Assembly (NCBI GenBank): GCA_021205255.1
Contig: JAJPXW010000183.1
Span: 2,958 to 11,470, forward strand
Direction: 5' to 3'
Source of the DNA: Burkholderiales bacterium
Lineage (GTDB): Bacteria > Pseudomonadota > Gammaproteobacteria > Burkholderiales > Burkholderiaceae_F
DNA length: 8,513 nucleotides
This document shows, in pieces, positions 6,943 to 8,513 of the stretch. The notes beneath the pieces were generated by a model that was not told where the DNA came from, did no database searches, and saw only the letters and a list, made by a program, of their open reading frames with translations. The position numbers were made by a program, and so were the translations under genes. Position 1 is the first letter of the stretch, and every line of letters begins with the position of its first letter.

Positions 6943-6973
6943 AGATAGATGCTCCTCCCAAATTCATCTATCT
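6943..6973 (-). repeat. Inverted repeat in the TPR gene leader
   Basis: On the minus strand AGATAGATG (6965-6973) and CATCTATCT (6943-6951) form a perfect 9-bp stem around a 13-base loop that holds the ribosome-binding-like run GGGAGGAG, partly entering the stem flank. It starts about 40 bases upstream of the TPR start codon. No start codon lies at the usual distance after the purine-rich run. It is A/T-rich and not followed by a run of Ts. Confidence 0.45.
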
Positions 6974-7000
6974 ATATGCTTCCAAAGCCTAAAAAGGCAA
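6971..7000 (-). promoter_or_regulatory. Possible sigma-70 promoter for the TPR-lolB-ispE operon
   Basis: On the minus strand TTGCCT (6995-7000) and TATAGA (6971-6976) are separated by 18 bases, each matching the sigma-70 consensus at four of six positions. The start would fall near 6964, leaving a leader of about 60 bases before the TPR start. It is the best candidate in the gap but not strong. Confidence 0.3.
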
Positions 7001-7006
7001 TACTGA

Positions 7007-7044
7007 TTTTAGCCAAGGCATTGAAGTGTTTGCTTGGCTTAAAA
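7007..7044. repeat. Imperfect inverted repeat between the M20 peptidase and TPR genes
   Basis: TTTTAGCCAAGGCA (7007-7020) and TGCTTGGCTTAAAA (7031-7044) are reverse complements apart from one extra A and one extra G, giving a long stem with two single-base bulges and a 10-base loop. Neither strand has a T-tract right after it, so an intrinsic terminator is unlikely. It could be a protein-binding dyad upstream of the TPR operon or a stabilising 3' structure of the peptidase transcript. Confidence 0.5.
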
Positions 7045-7067
7045 GAGAAAATTGCAATTATTGTCTA

Positions 7068-7098
7068 GATAAATAGAGGACAGCTTATGGCTGTCCTC
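7068..7098 (-). terminator. Probable intrinsic terminator after the M20 peptidase gene
   Basis: On the minus strand GAGGACAGC, a 5-base loop and GCTGTCCTC form a perfect 9-bp stem starting 31 bases after the peptidase stop codon. The tail TATTTATC is T-rich but interrupted, so termination may be less efficient than at the two rplY-flanking terminators. A run of six Ts lies just before the stem rather than after it. Confidence 0.7.
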
Positions 7099-7128
7099 AC
7101 CTAAAAAATTAGTATATCTAACTAAACT

Positions 7129-8400
7129 TTAGCTTCTCTTAGGAAGTAGCGGTTCAGAGCGACCTTTAATACCTACTAGACCTAAAACTGTTAGAAGTGC
7201 AAGCTGTGGACCCTGGTAGGAGTCTTCAGCGTTAAACCATTCCGTCAAGTTATGGTTATTGCCTTCTGTTCCGCCTCCGCCTAGCGTTGTGGCAGGAATG
7301 CCTAGGCTAAGAGCTACGTTTTGGTCAGTGCTGGCAGCAGAGTATCTCTTTAATGGAAGCATGAGGACATCCATTGCCGCACGTGCAGCTAGCAGCACTG
7401 GACTAGTATCAGGCTGATCGCCAGCTGGACGATGGCCAATTGGTTCGATGATTACTTTGACCTGTTTATCGGCAGGAGCGTTCCAGCGGGCATTTTCATC
7501 ATCGGCGGCTTTTTGAAGAAGCGGAAGAATTTGATCGACTAGCTTATTGAGCTCGTCATTGGAAACGGATCTAGTGTCTATTTCCATAGTAGCTTTTGCT
7601 GCAATGGCATTAACTGTGGTTCCGCCTTCGACTACGCCGACAGTAAACGAAGTTCTTGGTTCTTCAGGAACTTTTACATCCGCAATCATTGCGATGGCGC
7701 GACCAAGAGCATGGTTGGCGCTTGGATTGCCGAATGCGCTCCAGCTATGTCCTCCTGGACCTTCGTAAGTAACACGGAATCTTCTGGAACCAGTTGATCC
7801 ATGAAGGATACGGTCGACTGGTGCACCATCAATGGAAATAAACCCATCTACAGGTTCTTCATTTGACTTGAAGAAATATTTTGTTCCACGGAGGTCGCCG
7901 TTGCCTTCTTCGCCTACGCTAGCAAGAAAGACGATATCGCCAACAGTTTCAATTTTTTCTTGATTAAGAAGCCTAAGTACTTCAAGTACTACGGCTAGAC
8001 CACGGGCATCGTCCGATATGCCAGGAGCGTAGAACATATTGCCTTCACGGCGTACTTTTACATCCGTTCCCATTGGGAAGACGGTGTCGAGATGGGCGCA
8101 TAGAGCAAGTCTTGGTCCATTGCCAGTTCCCGCACGCACACCAACTACATTACCTTCCTTGTCGATGCGAACGTTAGGAAGTCCAAGTTCAGTAAGTTTG
8201 GCGGCATAGGCCTTTGCACGATTTTCTTCATGGAACGGAGCCGATTCGATCTCAGTCAGCTCCACTTGTTCTTTAAGGGTATGCTCCTGTTCCTCCTTGG
8301 CTTTCTTAAGGCCATCGATAACAGGTTCGTAGGTCTTTATTTCATTGAAAGCTTCTATGACTTTATTTGGTAGCGGTGGGAGCTTGATCGGCGCCGACAT
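7129..8400 (-). CDS. M20-family zinc metallopeptidase (peptidase T / M20A-like)
   Basis: The 423-residue protein has the complete two-zinc active site of the M20 family: AHLDTVFP with H103 and D105, the bridging aspartate D130 in GISDDARG, the general base and ligand pair E164-E165 in VGEEGNGDLRG, D191 in SIDG, and H383 in GGGTEGNNHN. The dimerisation domain lies roughly at 205-315, including the conserved GPGGHSW segment. There is no signal peptide, so it acts in the cytosol, most likely as an aminopeptidase, di- or tripeptidase, or amidohydrolase; the substrate cannot be read from sequence. The start is well supported by GGAGGT six bases before ATG. It appears to be a single-gene unit with a candidate promoter upstream and a terminator downstream. 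No active-site residue is missing and the length is normal. Confidence 0.9.
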   Translation of the reverse strand: MSAPIKLPPLPNKVIEAFNEIKTYEPVIDGLKKAKEEQEHTLKEQVELTEIESAPFHEENRAKAYAAKLTELGLPNVRIDKEGNVVGVRAGTGNGPRLALCAHLDTVFPMGTDVKVRREGNMFYAPGISDDARGLAVVLEVLRLLNQEKIETVGDIVFLASVGEEGNGDLRGTKYFFKSNEEPVDGFISIDGAPVDRILHGSTGSRRFRVTYEGPGGHSWSAFGNPSANHALGRAIAMIADVKVPEEPRTSFTVGVVEGGTTVNAIAAKATMEIDTRSVSNDELNKLVDQILPLLQKAADDENARWNAPADKQVKVIIEPIGHRPAGDQPDTSPVLLAARAAMDVLMLPLKRYSAASTDQNVALSLGIPATTLGGGGTEGNNHNLTEWFNAEDSYQGPQLALLTVLGLVGIKGRSEPLLPKRS

Positions 8401-8406
8401 ATATTT

Positions 8407-8412
8407 ACCTCC
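8407..8412 (-). promoter_or_regulatory. Strong ribosome-binding site of the M20 peptidase gene
   Basis: GGAGGT on the minus strand sits six bases before the ATG at 8398-8400. It is the best Shine-Dalgarno match in the window and fixes the start of the peptidase; the other genes have weak sites or none, apart from rplY. Confidence 0.85.
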
Positions 8413-8434
8413 AAAATTAATTTTTCGAATAAAA

Positions 8435-8463
8435 ATGATATTCAGGGGCTATCTATCAAGCAA
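8435..8463 (-). promoter_or_regulatory. Candidate promoter for the M20 peptidase gene
   Basis: On the minus strand TTGCTT (8458-8463) and TATCAT (8435-8440) are spaced by 17 bases; the -10 matches five of six consensus positions and the -35 only three. A 5-bp inverted repeat, GGGCT (8469-8473) with AGCCC (8446-8450), with an inner TATC/GATA pairing, overlaps the spacer and could be an operator or the remains of an upstream terminator. The sequence further upstream (8474-8513) shows no gene. Confidence 0.35.
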
Positions 8464-8513
8464 GATAAAGCCCAATGAGAATGTTTGTAAATTTTAATCG
8501 AATGGATGAAAAG

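Overview
The window carries six protein genes and one tRNA gene, all on the minus strand, so the biological order runs from right to left. The base composition is moderate (mid-40s % GC by eye). The run TPR protein - lolB - ispE - tRNA-Gln(UUG) - prs - rplY is the familiar chromosomal housekeeping order of beta- and gammaproteobacteria. LolB-dependent lipoprotein transport implies an outer membrane, and the start of Prs resembles betaproteobacterial (Neisseria-like) Prs as I remember it. My best guess is a low-to-moderate-GC betaproteobacterium, perhaps Burkholderiales; genus-level placement is not supported by what I can see.

Layout from right to left. At 7129-8400 is a cytosolic M20-family metallopeptidase with a strong ribosome-binding site and its own terminator. 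A 226-base gap (6903-7128) follows, with three inverted repeats and a possible promoter. Then comes a tightly coupled trio: an exported TPR protein (5115-6902), lolB (4591-5118) and ispE (3737-4594), each overlapping the next by ATGA. A 244-base spacer (3493-3736) holds an extended -10 promoter for tRNA-Gln (3416-3492); nothing else in it convinced me. prs (2408-3367) lies 48 bases after the tRNA with no terminator between them. A strong intrinsic terminator sits between prs and rplY (1688-2347), a second one follows rplY, and a CsdA/DeaD-type DEAD-box RNA helicase begins at 1530 and runs off the left edge.

Functionally this is core metabolism and envelope work: PRPP synthesis, isoprenoid precursor synthesis, outer-membrane lipoprotein insertion, 5S rRNA-binding protein L25, RNA remodelling and one tRNA. 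I found no mobile element, CRISPR array, defence system or biosynthetic cluster. The points worth a second look are regulatory: the terminator that rplY transcription apparently must cross, a tRNA-prs transcript with a poor ribosome-binding site, the structured leader of the helicase gene, and a short leader ORF overlapping the TPR start.
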